In this document: piece after piece, positions 15,158 to 23,401 of the stretch
How the letters are laid out: every line of letters starts with the position of its first letter
Numbering within the stretch: the stretch's first letter is position 1
Origin: Streptomyces koelreuteriae
GTDB taxonomy: Bacteria > Actinomycetota > Actinomycetes > Streptomycetales > Streptomycetaceae
Assembly: GCF_018604545.1 (NCBI RefSeq)
Contig: NZ_CP075896.1
Span: 62,001-126,000, forward strand
DNA length: 64,000 bases
Reading direction: 5' to 3'
Notes under the pieces: model-generated
The model's input: only the letters and a program-made list of their open reading frames with translations
What the model was told of the DNA's origin: nothing
The model's database searches: none
Made by a program: the position numbers and the translations under genes

Positions 15158-17737
15158 ATGAGGGCGAGTCGAACGTGTGAGGTGTGTGGGGCTGAGCTGT
15201 CCGACCGCGGCCGGCGGGAGGGGGATGCGCCGGCATCGCCCGGTCGGCCCGCCCGTTACTGTTCCGACGCCTGCCGGCAGCGCGCCTTCCGCCGGCGGTC
15301 GGCACGGCAGGCCAAGGACCAGGAGCAGGGCCGGGGCCAGGAACGCTCGCGGGCGGACGGCCAGGAGTTGCCACGTGCACTGGACTCCTTCATCGGACGC
15401 AGGCGCGAACTGTCCCGGCTGCGCACCCTGGTGAAGTCCGCACGGCTGCTGACGCTCACCGGTCCGGGCGGAGTCGGCAAGACCCGTCTGGCGACGGAGT
15501 TCGCCACCGGGCTGCGGGGTGCCGACAGGACGGCCCGGCTGGTCGAACTGGACTCGGTCCACGACGCCGACCGGCTGCCGCAGGCCGTGGCCGCAGCGCT
15601 GGGCGTGGGTGAGCGCGGCGGCCGGACAGGGGTCGCGCTGCTCGCCCATGAGCTCGGCGACCGTTCGATGATGCTCGTGCTGGACAACTGCGAACACCTC
15701 GTCGAGCCGTGCGCGCAGTTGGTCGCGACCCTGCTCGGCCGATGCCCCCGGCTGCGCATCCTCGCCACCAGCCGGGAAGTGCTGCGGGTGCCCGGCGAAG
15801 TCGTGTTCCGGGTCGGTGAACTGTCTCTGTCGCCGACCGGCACGGACGACCCGGCGGCCGTGCTTCAGGCGGATGCCGTCCGGCTCTTCGTGGACCGCGC
15901 GGGCGGCAGCGCACCCGGATTCGAGCTGCACGGCGGCAACGCCCGTACCGTGGCCGAGATCTGCCGACGCCTCGACGGAATGCCGCTGGCGATCGAACTG
16001 GCGGCGCGCCGTACGGGCGTCCTCCCGCTCAGCGACATCCTGACCGGCCTGGACGACCAGCTCACCCTCCTCACGGACGGCAGCAGAACCGGGCCCGGAC
16101 GGCACCGCGAGCTGGCGGCCGCCATCGACTGGAGCCATCGATTACTGGATCCGGAGGAGCAGACCCTGTTTCGCCGGCTCTCGGTCCTCGTCGGCGGATT
16201 CGACGCCGTGGGTGCGGCGGCGGTCTGCGCCGACGGCCAGATGCAGCCTCGGCACGTCCTGCGGGTGTTGTGCGCGTTGGAGGCCAAGTCGCTGATCGCA
16301 CGGATGCCGGCAGCGGATGCCGAAGTCAGCGCGCGTTTCCGGCAGTTGAGTTCCATCCGCGCCTACGCCCTGGAGCGCCTCGCCGACTCCGGTGAACTGC
16401 CCGGCACCTGGCAGCGGGCCGACGACTGGCTGACCGGGCTGATGGAGCCGGCCGCGGATCAGGTCTTCGTCGACCAGGCGGGCGGCCGCCTGACCGAGGA
16501 GCGGGAGAACCTCGCCGCAGCCGTCGCCCATCTCGACGGCCTCGGCAGCGCACCGCACGTACCGCTGACGCTGGCACTGGCGAGAGTGCGCTTCCAGCAG
16601 GAGCAGCTGACCACCGCCCGGGCGCTGCTGACGCGCGTGCTGGAGCACAGCGACGGCCCGATGAGCTCGCGGGACTCCCAAGGGCCGCGGATGTCACCGG
16701 AGTCAACCGGCTCGCGGTTCTCCCGGCACGTCGGGGCGACCCTGGCGCTCGCCGCCCGCGCGGCCTGCCAGCAGGCGGACGAGGGAGCCGCACTGCGCTT
16801 CGCCGAGCAGGCGGTCGCCGTCGAGCGGCACAGAGACGACCCCGCCGGACTCGCCAACGCCCTGGACGCACGCGCTGCCGCCCTGCTGTGCCGCGGCGAG
16901 TTCGCGCAGGCCGTCGACGACTTCGCGGAATGTCTGGACCTCGTCGCCGCACTCGGCAACCCCCGCGACACGGCATGGTGCCGCCACCATCTGGCCTGGG
17001 CGCTGCTGCACATCGGCAAGGCGGCCGAGGCCGACGAGCTGATGGCGGCCTGCCTGCCGCAACTGCGCGGACAGCACCCCTGGTGCCAGTCGGCGGCCGC
17101 CCTGCACACCGCCGGCGCGATCCGGCTCGCCCTGGGCGATGTCGCCGCGGCCCAGGACCTGTTCGCCGAAGGCCTGCGCACGGTGCCCGGCGAGAGCTTC
17201 CACGCGCTGTATCCGCTGGAGGGGCTTGCCGTCGTGGCGGCCGAGCGGGGCCGGATGAAGCGGTCGCTACGGCTGTTCGCGGCCGCCGCGCAGGCGCGCA
17301 GGCGGCTGGACACCGAGCCGGAGGCCGAGTGGCGACGGCAGGTCGAGTCGGCGACGGCCCGCGCCGCCGCGGCGCTGCCCCCGGCGGGGCGGGACGCCGC
17401 GGTGGCACAGGGCCGCGGGATGAGCTGGGAGCACCTGATCGCCCACGCCCTGCTCGGCACCGACGAAGGACCGGTGCCGGTCGACCGTACGGACGAAGGC
17501 CGATCCCCGCTCACGGGCCGGGAGATGATGGTGGCCTCGCTGGTCGCCGAAGGGCTGACCAACCGCGAGGTCGCCGCCCGGCTGGATCTGTCGGCGAGCA
17601 CCGTCTCGACCCACCTCGACCACGTACGGGACAAGCTGGGCATGCGCTCCCGTACGCAGATCGCGCTGTGGGTGGCCGGAAGGGAACAGCGCCGGGCCGC
17701 TGCCGAGGACGATCCGCGCCGGGGCGAGATTTCGTAA
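15158..17737 (+). CDS. AfsR/LuxR-type ATPase transcriptional regulator with zinc-ribbon N-terminus (TTA codon)
   Basis: The protein has 859 residues. An N-terminal zinc-ribbon-like segment has Cys7, Cys10, Cys35 and Cys39. Next is an NB-ARC/AAA-type ATPase with Walker A GPGGVGKT at 102-109 and Walker B MMLVLDNCEHL, then a TPR-rich middle (FAEQAVAVERHRDD, AQAVDDFAECLDLVA), and a C-terminal LuxR HTH (PLTGREMMVASLVAEGLTNR, AARLDLSASTVSTHL). Such regulators integrate a small-molecule or protein signal with ATP binding. Residue 329 is encoded by TTA (16142-16144), so translation should depend on the bldA tRNA. Start codons at 15149 and 15158 are both possible; the second has better AAGGA spacing. 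Confidence 0.9.
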   Translation: MRASRTCEVCGAELSDRGRREGDAPASPGRPARYCSDACRQRAFRRRSARQAKDQEQGRGQERSRADGQELPRALDSFIGRRRELSRLRTLVKSARLLTLTGPGGVGKTRLATEFATGLRGADRTARLVELDSVHDADRLPQAVAAALGVGERGGRTGVALLAHELGDRSMMLVLDNCEHLVEPCAQLVATLLGRCPRLRILATSREVLRVPGEVVFRVGELSLSPTGTDDPAAVLQADAVRLFVDRAGGSAPGFELHGGNARTVAEICRRLDGMPLAIELAARRTGVLPLSDILTGLDDQLTLLTDGSRTGPGRHRELAAAIDWSHRLLDPEEQTLFRRLSVLVGGFDAVGAAAVCADGQMQPRHVLRVLCALEAKSLIARMPAADAEVSARFRQLSSIRAYALERLADSGELPGTWQRADDWLTGLMEPAADQVFVDQAGGRLTEERENLAAAVAHLDGLGSAPHVPLTLALARVRFQQEQLTTARALLTRVLEHSDGPMSSRDSQGPRMSPESTGSRFSRHVGATLALAARAACQQADEGAALRFAEQAVAVERHRDDPAGLANALDARAAALLCRGEFAQAVDDFAECLDLVAALGNPRDTAWCRHHLAWALLHIGKAAEADELMAACLPQLRGQHPWCQSAAALHTAGAIRLALGDVAAAQDLFAEGLRTVPGESFHALYPLEGLAVVAAERGRMKRSLRLFAAAAQARRRLDTEPEAEWRRQVESATARAAAALPPAGRDAAVAQGRGMSWEHLIAHALLGTDEGPVPVDRTDEGRSPLTGREMMVASLVAEGLTNREVAARLDLSASTVSTHLDHVRDKLGMRSRTQIALWVAGREQRRAAAEDDPRRGEIS

Positions 17738-17902
17738 CGCCGCCGGGCCACCGGTCATCCGATCGATCCGCGCGGGCGCCCCAGCTACCAAGCTGATGCG
17801 GAACAGGGCATTCCCGAGGACCCGACGGCGTAGAGCCGCTACCCGACGGCCTTCCCCCCACGGAATGCCCTGTCCGGCGAGTAGATCCGGCGAGGAGACG
17901 CG

Positions 17903-18610
17903 ATGCGGCACGACCATGATCCGGACGGCGAACAGACGAACTCGAGGAGGGCATTCATCAGAAGGAGTTCGGTGGGAATGACCGCGGCCCTCGTGGCGAC
18001 GACCGGGGCCGGAGCCGCCTCGGCGGCACCGGTGAGCCCGGTGCAGAAGGCGCGAGCCGCGGGACGCCCGTTGGCGGTCACGCCTGCCTGCGACGGTCAT
18101 GAGACCCCGGCGGCGATGGAGGGACCGCTCTTCAAGCCGCAGTCGCCCGAGCGGACGGACCTCGTCACCCCCGCGATCCGCGGAGTGCGGCTCGATCTGA
18201 GCGGCATCGTCTACGACACCGCCTGCAAGCCCCTGCCCGGGGCGCTCATCGAGTTCTGGCAGTGCGACCAGAACGGCGACTACGACACCGCCGGCTTCTC
18301 GCTGCGCGGACACCAGTACACCGACGGCAGGGGCGCGTTCGGGCTGCGCACGATCATCCCCCGTGACTACTGGGGCCGATGGGGCCAGCGGGCGCCGCAC
18401 ATCCACACCCAGGTCCAGGCGCCCGGCGGACCGGCACTCATCACGCAGCTGTACTTCCCCGACGACACCCAGGCGTACGGCCGGGACTTCGCCGCGCTCA
18501 ACGCCGCGGACCGGCTCATCAACCGGGCCTGCACGATCACGCTCGCGGGCCCGAAGGGCGGCCGCTACACCGGCGCCTTCGACTTCGTCATCCAGACCAC
18601 GGCCACGTAG
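17903..18610 (+). CDS. Tat-exported intradiol ring-cleavage dioxygenase
   Basis: The protein has 235 residues. A twin-arginine signal (RRAFIRRSS at 15-23, hydrophobic stretch to about 42) predicts folded export. The non-heme Fe(III) ligands of the intradiol family are all in place: Tyr127 in NGDYD, Tyr156 in PRDYWG, His166 and His168 in APHIHTQV. Family members open catechol rings between the hydroxyls; exported Streptomyces versions act on plant-derived aromatics. GGAGACGCG precedes the ATG. The next gene, also Tat-like, starts 30 bp downstream, so the two probably form an operon. Confidence 0.9.
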   Translation: MRHDHDPDGEQTNSRRAFIRRSSVGMTAALVATTGAGAASAAPVSPVQKARAAGRPLAVTPACDGHETPAAMEGPLFKPQSPERTDLVTPAIRGVRLDLSGIVYDTACKPLPGALIEFWQCDQNGDYDTAGFSLRGHQYTDGRGAFGLRTIIPRDYWGRWGQRAPHIHTQVQAPGGPALITQLYFPDDTQAYGRDFAALNAADRLINRACTITLAGPKGGRYTGAFDFVIQTTAT

Positions 18611-18640
18611 CCGACCGCCGATCACTCAAGGATTTCCGTG

Positions 18641-19813
18641 ATGCATACGCAAACGTCATCCCGGCGGCGGCAGTTCGTCCGGTCGTCCATGGCGGCAGCG
18701 CTGGCCGCGGGCGCCCTCGCGGTCGGGGGCCTGATCGCCGCCGGCACCGTCTGGTCCGGCCCCGCCACCGCCCCGGCCGGAGCCGCCAAGGACGTGGGGG
18801 CCGCACCGGCGCGCGTGGCCGGACAGTGGCAGCCGACCGCCGTTCCGGTGGCCAAGGGCGACCTCACGGCCGTGGCCGCACTCAGCGACAAGCAGGCCTG
18901 GTCCGTCGGCTATCGGCTGAAGAGCAACACCGAGCTGGAGGCCGTGGCCCTGAAGTGGGACGGCACGTCCTGGAAGCAGCAGTCGACCCTGCCGAACGGC
19001 ACCTTCCCGCAGGCGCTCGCCGTCCGGTCGGCCTCCGACATCTGGACGGTCGGCGCGACGGCGGCCCACTGGGACGGCGCCTCCTGGACCACGCGCAACC
19101 TCGACCGCGACCCCGCGGGCCGGGTGACGCCCGACGCGGTGGTGACGACCTCCGACGGTAAGGCCTGGACGGCCGGCCGCGCCGTGCCGCAGGGCATCAA
19201 GAACGGGGTGCCCGCCATACAGGCGTGGGACGGCACGGCGTGGCGCCGGCAGACCCTGCCCGACGTCGGCAAGGGCGAACTGACCAGCCTCACCGCCGTC
19301 GCACCCGACGACATCTGGGCGGCGGGCACGTCCTTCGCCACCGGCAGCACCGCGCAGACGGCCCTGCTGCTGCACTGGGACGGCACCTCCTGGACACGGG
19401 TCGCCGCGCCGGCGGGAGCCGCGGGCGAGCACCGCTGGCTCAGCGGCATCACCGCACTGGGTGCCGACGACATATGGGCGGTGGGCGGTTCGACATCCAC
19501 GGGCGCCGACAGCCCCTACGCGGTGCACTGGGACGGCAAGAAGTGGACCGACGCGAAGGCACCCGCGATCGCCGACGGCCGGCTTCGGGCCGTCGGCAAG
19601 GCCGGGGACGGCACGCTGTGGGCGGTCGGCGGCAAGGGTGCTGTCTCCGTCGCCCTGCGCTTCGACGCGCAGCAGCGCCGCTGGGAGCAGGGGGCCGACC
19701 CCGGAGTGGTGGTGCGAGGGTTCACCACGGTGCCGGGCAGCGCCAATCTGTGGACCGTCGGCATCGCCAAACAGGGCGACCTGCTTCCGGCGGTGACCCG
19801 CTTCACGGGCTGA
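18641..19813 (+). CDS. Exported beta-propeller-like repeat protein
   Basis: The protein has 390 residues. The N-terminus has a Tat-like signal (SSRRRQFVRSSMAAALAAGA). The body is built of repeats with a WDG-x-x-W core: WDGTSWKQQ, WDGASWTTR, WDGTAWRRQ, WDGTSWTRV and WDGKKWTDA, alternating with DIW-x-x-G strands (SDIWTVG, DDIWAAG, DDIWAVG). This is the pattern of a multi-blade propeller. AAGGA lies 8 nt before the ATG; a GTG one codon earlier is less well placed. It probably partners the exported dioxygenase upstream. No catalytic residues are evident. Confidence 0.82.
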   Translation: MHTQTSSRRRQFVRSSMAAALAAGALAVGGLIAAGTVWSGPATAPAGAAKDVGAAPARVAGQWQPTAVPVAKGDLTAVAALSDKQAWSVGYRLKSNTELEAVALKWDGTSWKQQSTLPNGTFPQALAVRSASDIWTVGATAAHWDGASWTTRNLDRDPAGRVTPDAVVTTSDGKAWTAGRAVPQGIKNGVPAIQAWDGTAWRRQTLPDVGKGELTSLTAVAPDDIWAAGTSFATGSTAQTALLLHWDGTSWTRVAAPAGAAGEHRWLSGITALGADDIWAVGGSTSTGADSPYAVHWDGKKWTDAKAPAIADGRLRAVGKAGDGTLWAVGGKGAVSVALRFDAQQRRWEQGADPGVVVRGFTTVPGSANLWTVGIAKQGDLLPAVTRFTG

Positions 19814-19827
19814 CCGGCAGACCCGCC

Positions 19828-19862
19828 CCGGGCCCGGACCACGCACCAGGGTCCGGGCCCGG
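19828..19862 (+). terminator. Hairpin terminator
   Basis: Perfect 13-bp arms (CCGGGCCCGGACC and its complement) around a 9-nt loop, 14 bp after the propeller gene stop. Confidence 0.85.
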
Positions 19863-20047
19863 ACAGCGCCGGTGATCAGGGCGAGAGTGCCCGGGCGGAC
19901 CGACCGGCGGGTCCAGAGACTCCCCGGCACTGAGGGGCGTGGCCGACGGCGCTCACATCACGCGCAGTCCGTCCTGCGCGGACGGGCGGGATCGTGTTCT
20001 GCTGCTGCCGTCCGTACCGCCGTGCATCCGTCCATGAGCATCAGTGC

Positions 20048-20266
20048 CTATCGGCGGGCATGATGTTCGCGCTTCGGAGGGCTCTTGAGCTCCGGCTGCT
20101 GCAGGTAGTCGGAGCAGTCGGGGTTGTGGCAGGGCCCGGGGGCCCACACGGGCACGAAGATCCCGAGGGTCTTGTGCCGCTTCTTGATGATCATGTCCAG
20201 GGGGTGCTGGCAGACCGGGCACGCGGTTGTCCCTCGTGGGCCGGCCCCCCGCTCGGCTTTGCTCAT
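20048..20266 (-). CDS. Small zinc-ribbon-like protein
   Basis: The protein has 72 residues. A CPVC knuckle (Cys16, Cys19) and a CHNPDC knuckle (Cys46, Cys51) suggest a zinc ribbon. A basic segment KKRHKTLGIFVPV lies between them and a basic tail (SPPKREHHARR) ends it. The ATG at 20266 lies about 70 bp downstream of the TerC gene stop in the same orientation, so cotranscription is possible. I do not recognise a named family. Confidence 0.65.
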   Translation of the reverse strand: MSKAERGAGPRGTTACPVCQHPLDMIIKKRHKTLGIFVPVWAPGPCHNPDCSDYLQQPELKSPPKREHHARR

Positions 20267-20336
20267 TCTTTAACAATAGGCCACTTTGGTAAAAATAGGG
20301 AAAATCTACCCATTCTGGCGAGGTCTGCTGGGACGG

Positions 20337-21407
20337 TCAGTGCGTGCTTCGTGGCGGATCTTCCCTGGGTTCTGCCTCCGCGTGCGGGCCGTGGGCGGGT
20401 TCCGGATTCGCGGCCGTGTCCGGTCGTGGTTCTGGCCGCTCGTCCTGGGCGACGGAGGAAGGCGCCGGGGCGGGGCGCAGCAGGCTGAGCGTGACGGAAG
20501 CGGCCAGGACGACGACGATGACCGCGAGGCTGATCGGCGAGGGGATCTCCGGGATGCTGGGGCTGATCATCTTGTGCGAGGCCTGGAGGATGAGCTTGAC
20601 GCCGATGAAGCCGAGGATGATCGCCAGGCCCTTGTTGAGGTAGTGGAAGCGGTCCAGCAGTCCCGCCAGCATGAAGTACAGGGCCCGCAGGCCCAGGATC
20701 GCGAAGGCGTTGCTGGTGTAGACGATGAAGGCGTCGTCGCTGACGGCGAGGACGGCGGGGACGCTGTCGACGGCGAAGATCAGGTCGGCCGCTTCGATCG
20801 CGGCGACGACCGCGAGGAGCGGGGTGGCCACGCGTTTGCCGGCTTCCTTGACGAAGAACTTGGTGCCGGCGTATTCGTCCCTGACGGGGACGATCTTGCG
20901 GAGCAGCCGCAGGGCGAAGCTCTTGCCGGGATCGAAGGTCTCCTCCTCTCCCTTGAGGAGCTTGTAGGTGCTGTAGAAGAGGATGGCGGCGAAGGCGAAC
21001 AGCACCGCGGTGAAGCGGCTGACCACGGCGACGCCGAGGGAGAGGAAGATCCCCCGGAAGACCAGGGCGCCCATCACACCGAAGAACAGCACGCGGTGCT
21101 GGTAGGCGCGGGGCACCTTGAAGTAGGCGAAGATCACCGCGAAGACGAAGAGGTTGTCCACCGACAGGCTCTTCTCCAGCAGCCACGCGGTGGTGTACTC
21201 GGTGCCGGCCGTCCCGCCCAGGACGAGGAAGACGACGCCCCCGAAGATCAGGGCGAGGCCCACCCACAGGCCGCTCCAGGCGGCGGCCTCCTTGAAGCCG
21301 ATGACGTGCGCGGTGCGGTGGGCCAGCAGGTCCACCGCCAGCGACACCACCACCGTCGCGGCGAACGCTCCCCACAACCACAGCGGGACCTCACCCACGC
21401 CGGTCAC
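20337..21407 (-). CDS. TerC-family integral membrane protein
   Basis: The protein has about 356 residues. Several TM helices are spaced along the sequence, with the TerC hallmarks EKSLSVDNLFVFAVIFAYFK and AAIEAADLIFAVDSVPAVLA, each with conserved acidic residues within a helix. TerC/Alx proteins are linked to tellurite resistance and, better supported, to Mn2+ export during protein secretion. The listed start is a GTG at 21407; a second GTG at 21398 has AAGAGG at a more usual spacing. The C-terminal 50 residues are a charged, proline-rich tail. No other ter genes are adjacent. Confidence 0.92.
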   Translation of the reverse strand: MTGVGEVPLWLWGAFAATVVVSLAVDLLAHRTAHVIGFKEAAAWSGLWVGLALIFGGVVFLVLGGTAGTEYTTAWLLEKSLSVDNLFVFAVIFAYFKVPRAYQHRVLFFGVMGALVFRGIFLSLGVAVVSRFTAVLFAFAAILFYSTYKLLKGEEETFDPGKSFALRLLRKIVPVRDEYAGTKFFVKEAGKRVATPLLAVVAAIEAADLIFAVDSVPAVLAVSDDAFIVYTSNAFAILGLRALYFMLAGLLDRFHYLNKGLAIILGFIGVKLILQASHKMISPSIPEIPSPISLAVIVVVLAASVTLSLLRPAPAPSSVAQDERPEPRPDTAANPEPAHGPHAEAEPREDPPRSTH

Positions 21408-21841
21408 CCTCTTCGCGGCTCACGCCGATTTCGCAGCCCCTTGTACAGGAGTCTCCGGCATCACGCAGCGCCGAGCGACCCGGCAGGCCCCGCTCGCGGC
21501 GGCCAGGAGGTGTGGGCCCGGCAGATCGAAGCCCTGTTTCCGTGACCGGAACCGTTCATGACCGGCCACGCGGTCACCACACGTGGTCATCGACGACGCC
21601 GCCTCGTCGACACGTTCCTGCGACCAAGCGCTCGGCGGGCCCTCGTCCCGGCCGGACGTGCATCCGATCATGACGTCGTCCCGCCTCAGTCCCGCCCTGG
21701 GCCGTCTGTCCGGGAGCGCCCTGAACCCGAGGTGCGTCGCACCTTCACCTCTTACGACACTGGATAGCAAGGGGGCTGACATGTGCGAATGATCCTCGGG
21801 GCAGGACGGCGGCACCGGCCCCCGGGCGGAGGGCGGCATCC
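21408..21841. other. Non-coding gap with interlocked inverted repeats
   Basis: No convincing gene in 434 bp. At 21542-21590 two inverted repeats interlock: GTGACCG (21542) pairs with CGGTCAC (21571), and ATGACC (21558) pairs with GGTCAT (21585). This lies between the divergent TerC and aldehyde dehydrogenase genes and may hold operators for either. Confidence 0.4.
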
Positions 21842-23323
21842 ATGGCTGTCAACGGCACGAGGTGGCCGGACCCGGCCGAGTGGTCCGGGAAGATCTACAG
21901 CGCGGGCTGGCGCGAGTCCGAGGGCGGCACCCGCCAGGTGATCGAACCGGCCACGGGGCACGCGCTGGCCGACGTCGGCATCGCCTCCCCCGCAGACGTC
22001 GCTCAGGCCGGCGCTCGGGCCGCCCAGGCCGCCGGCGACTGGGCGGCGGCTCCTTCCGATCGGGTCGAGGTCCTGCTGCGCGCCTCCGCCGCCCTGCGTG
22101 AACACGGCGACGCCTTCCGCGACTGGATCGTCCGCGAGTCGGCGGGCGTCCCCGCCAAGGGCGACTACGAGATCATCGCCGCCCTCGCGCAACTGACGCA
22201 CGCCGTCGGACTGGCGTCCCTGCCTCGGGGTGAGGTCCTGGCCCCTCAGGCCCCCGGTGGAACGAGTCTGGCGTGGCGGGTGCCGCTCGGCGTCGTCGGT
22301 GTCATCAACCCTTGGAACGCGCCGCTCCTGTTCGCGATGCGCGCGTTGGCGCCCGCCCTCGCGCTGGGCAACACCGTGCTGCTCAAACCCGACCCGCTCA
22401 CCCCGGTGTCCGGGGGTGTCCTCGTCGCGCGGCTCTTTGAGGACGCCGGACTGCCCGACGGAGTGCTGCACGTCCTGCCGGGTGGCGCGGAGACCGGGCA
22501 GGCGGTCGCGGCGGATCCGCATGTCGCCATGGTCGCGTTCACCGGCTCCACCGAGGCCGGACGCATGGTGGCCCGTGTGGCGGGTGAGGGGTTGAAGCGG
22601 GTCTCCCTGGAACTCGGCGGCAAGAACTCGATCGTCGTGCTGGAGGACGCGGACGTGGAGGCGGCCGCCCTGGCCGGAGCCGTGAGTACCTTCGGGTACC
22701 AGGGACAGGCGTGCGTCGCCGCCGGCCGTCACCTGGTCCACGCCGACCTGGTCGAGGCGTACACCGACGCGCTGGTCGGGCGCGCGCGGGCCATGCGCGT
22801 CGGCGACCCTCGCGAAGCGGGCGTCAGCGTCGGCCCGGTCATCAGCGAGCAGCAGGTCAGCAGGATCGAGCGCATCGTCGACGAGAGCGTGGCCGTCGGG
22901 GCGCGGGTGCTCACGGGCGGCCGACGCGACGGACTCTTCTACCCGCCCACCGTCCTGGACCACGTCGGACGAGCCATGCCGGCCTTCACCGAGGAGATCT
23001 TCGGTCCCGTCGCCCCGGTCATTCCCTTTCACAGCGAGGCGGAGGCCGTCGAGATCGCCAACGACACCGCGTACGGTCTGACGGCGGCCGTGCACTCCGG
23101 CTCCGTACCCAGGGCGACCGCTGTCGCCGAGCAACTGCGCACCGGCATGGTCCACATCAACGACGTCTCCGCCAAAGACGCCGCGAACGCCCCCTTCGGA
23201 GGCATGGGCATCTCCGGCAACGGCTCCCGCATCGGCGGCACAGCCAGCCTGGAACAGTTCACTCAGTGGCGCTGGATGACGGCACCGGGGCCGCTGCCGG
23301 GGGGCCTTACGGGCCAGTGCTGA
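21842..23323 (+). CDS. Aldehyde dehydrogenase family protein (benzaldehyde/vanillin type)
   Basis: The protein has 493 residues, the usual family length. It oxidises an aldehyde to the acid with NAD(P)+. Visible features are the substrate-side asparagine in INPWNAPL, the coenzyme loop VAFTGSTEAGR, the general base Glu257 in VSLELGGKN, the nucleophile Cys291 in YQGQACVAAGR and the EEIFGPVAPVIPF motif. The Q-A-C-V context and AHAVGL/PRGE region resemble aromatic aldehyde dehydrogenases. It is monocistronic, ending at a bidirectional terminator. Confidence 0.92.
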   Translation: MAVNGTRWPDPAEWSGKIYSAGWRESEGGTRQVIEPATGHALADVGIASPADVAQAGARAAQAAGDWAAAPSDRVEVLLRASAALREHGDAFRDWIVRESAGVPAKGDYEIIAALAQLTHAVGLASLPRGEVLAPQAPGGTSLAWRVPLGVVGVINPWNAPLLFAMRALAPALALGNTVLLKPDPLTPVSGGVLVARLFEDAGLPDGVLHVLPGGAETGQAVAADPHVAMVAFTGSTEAGRMVARVAGEGLKRVSLELGGKNSIVVLEDADVEAAALAGAVSTFGYQGQACVAAGRHLVHADLVEAYTDALVGRARAMRVGDPREAGVSVGPVISEQQVSRIERIVDESVAVGARVLTGGRRDGLFYPPTVLDHVGRAMPAFTEEIFGPVAPVIPFHSEAEAVEIANDTAYGLTAAVHSGSVPRATAVAEQLRTGMVHINDVSAKDAANAPFGGMGISGNGSRIGGTASLEQFTQWRWMTAPGPLPGGLTGQC

Positions 23324-23350
23324 CGCCGACCGGGCTTGCCTGCGGCACGC

Positions 23351-23381
23351 GGTGGGCTCCTCCTGGCAGGAGGAGCCCACC
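23351..23381. terminator. Bidirectional hairpin terminator between convergent genes
   Basis: Perfect 13-bp arms (GGTGGGCTCCTCC and its complement) with a 5-nt loop, between the aldehyde dehydrogenase stop and the ABC permease stop. Confidence 0.85.
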
Positions 23382-23401
23382 CCCAGGGGATGTGCGTGGG
23401 G

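Noticed and set aside
20286..21545. 419-codon plus-strand frame opposite TerC
   Set aside because: It is very rich in Asp, Glu and Gly, the usual antisense shadow of a membrane protein gene; TerC has clear family motifs.
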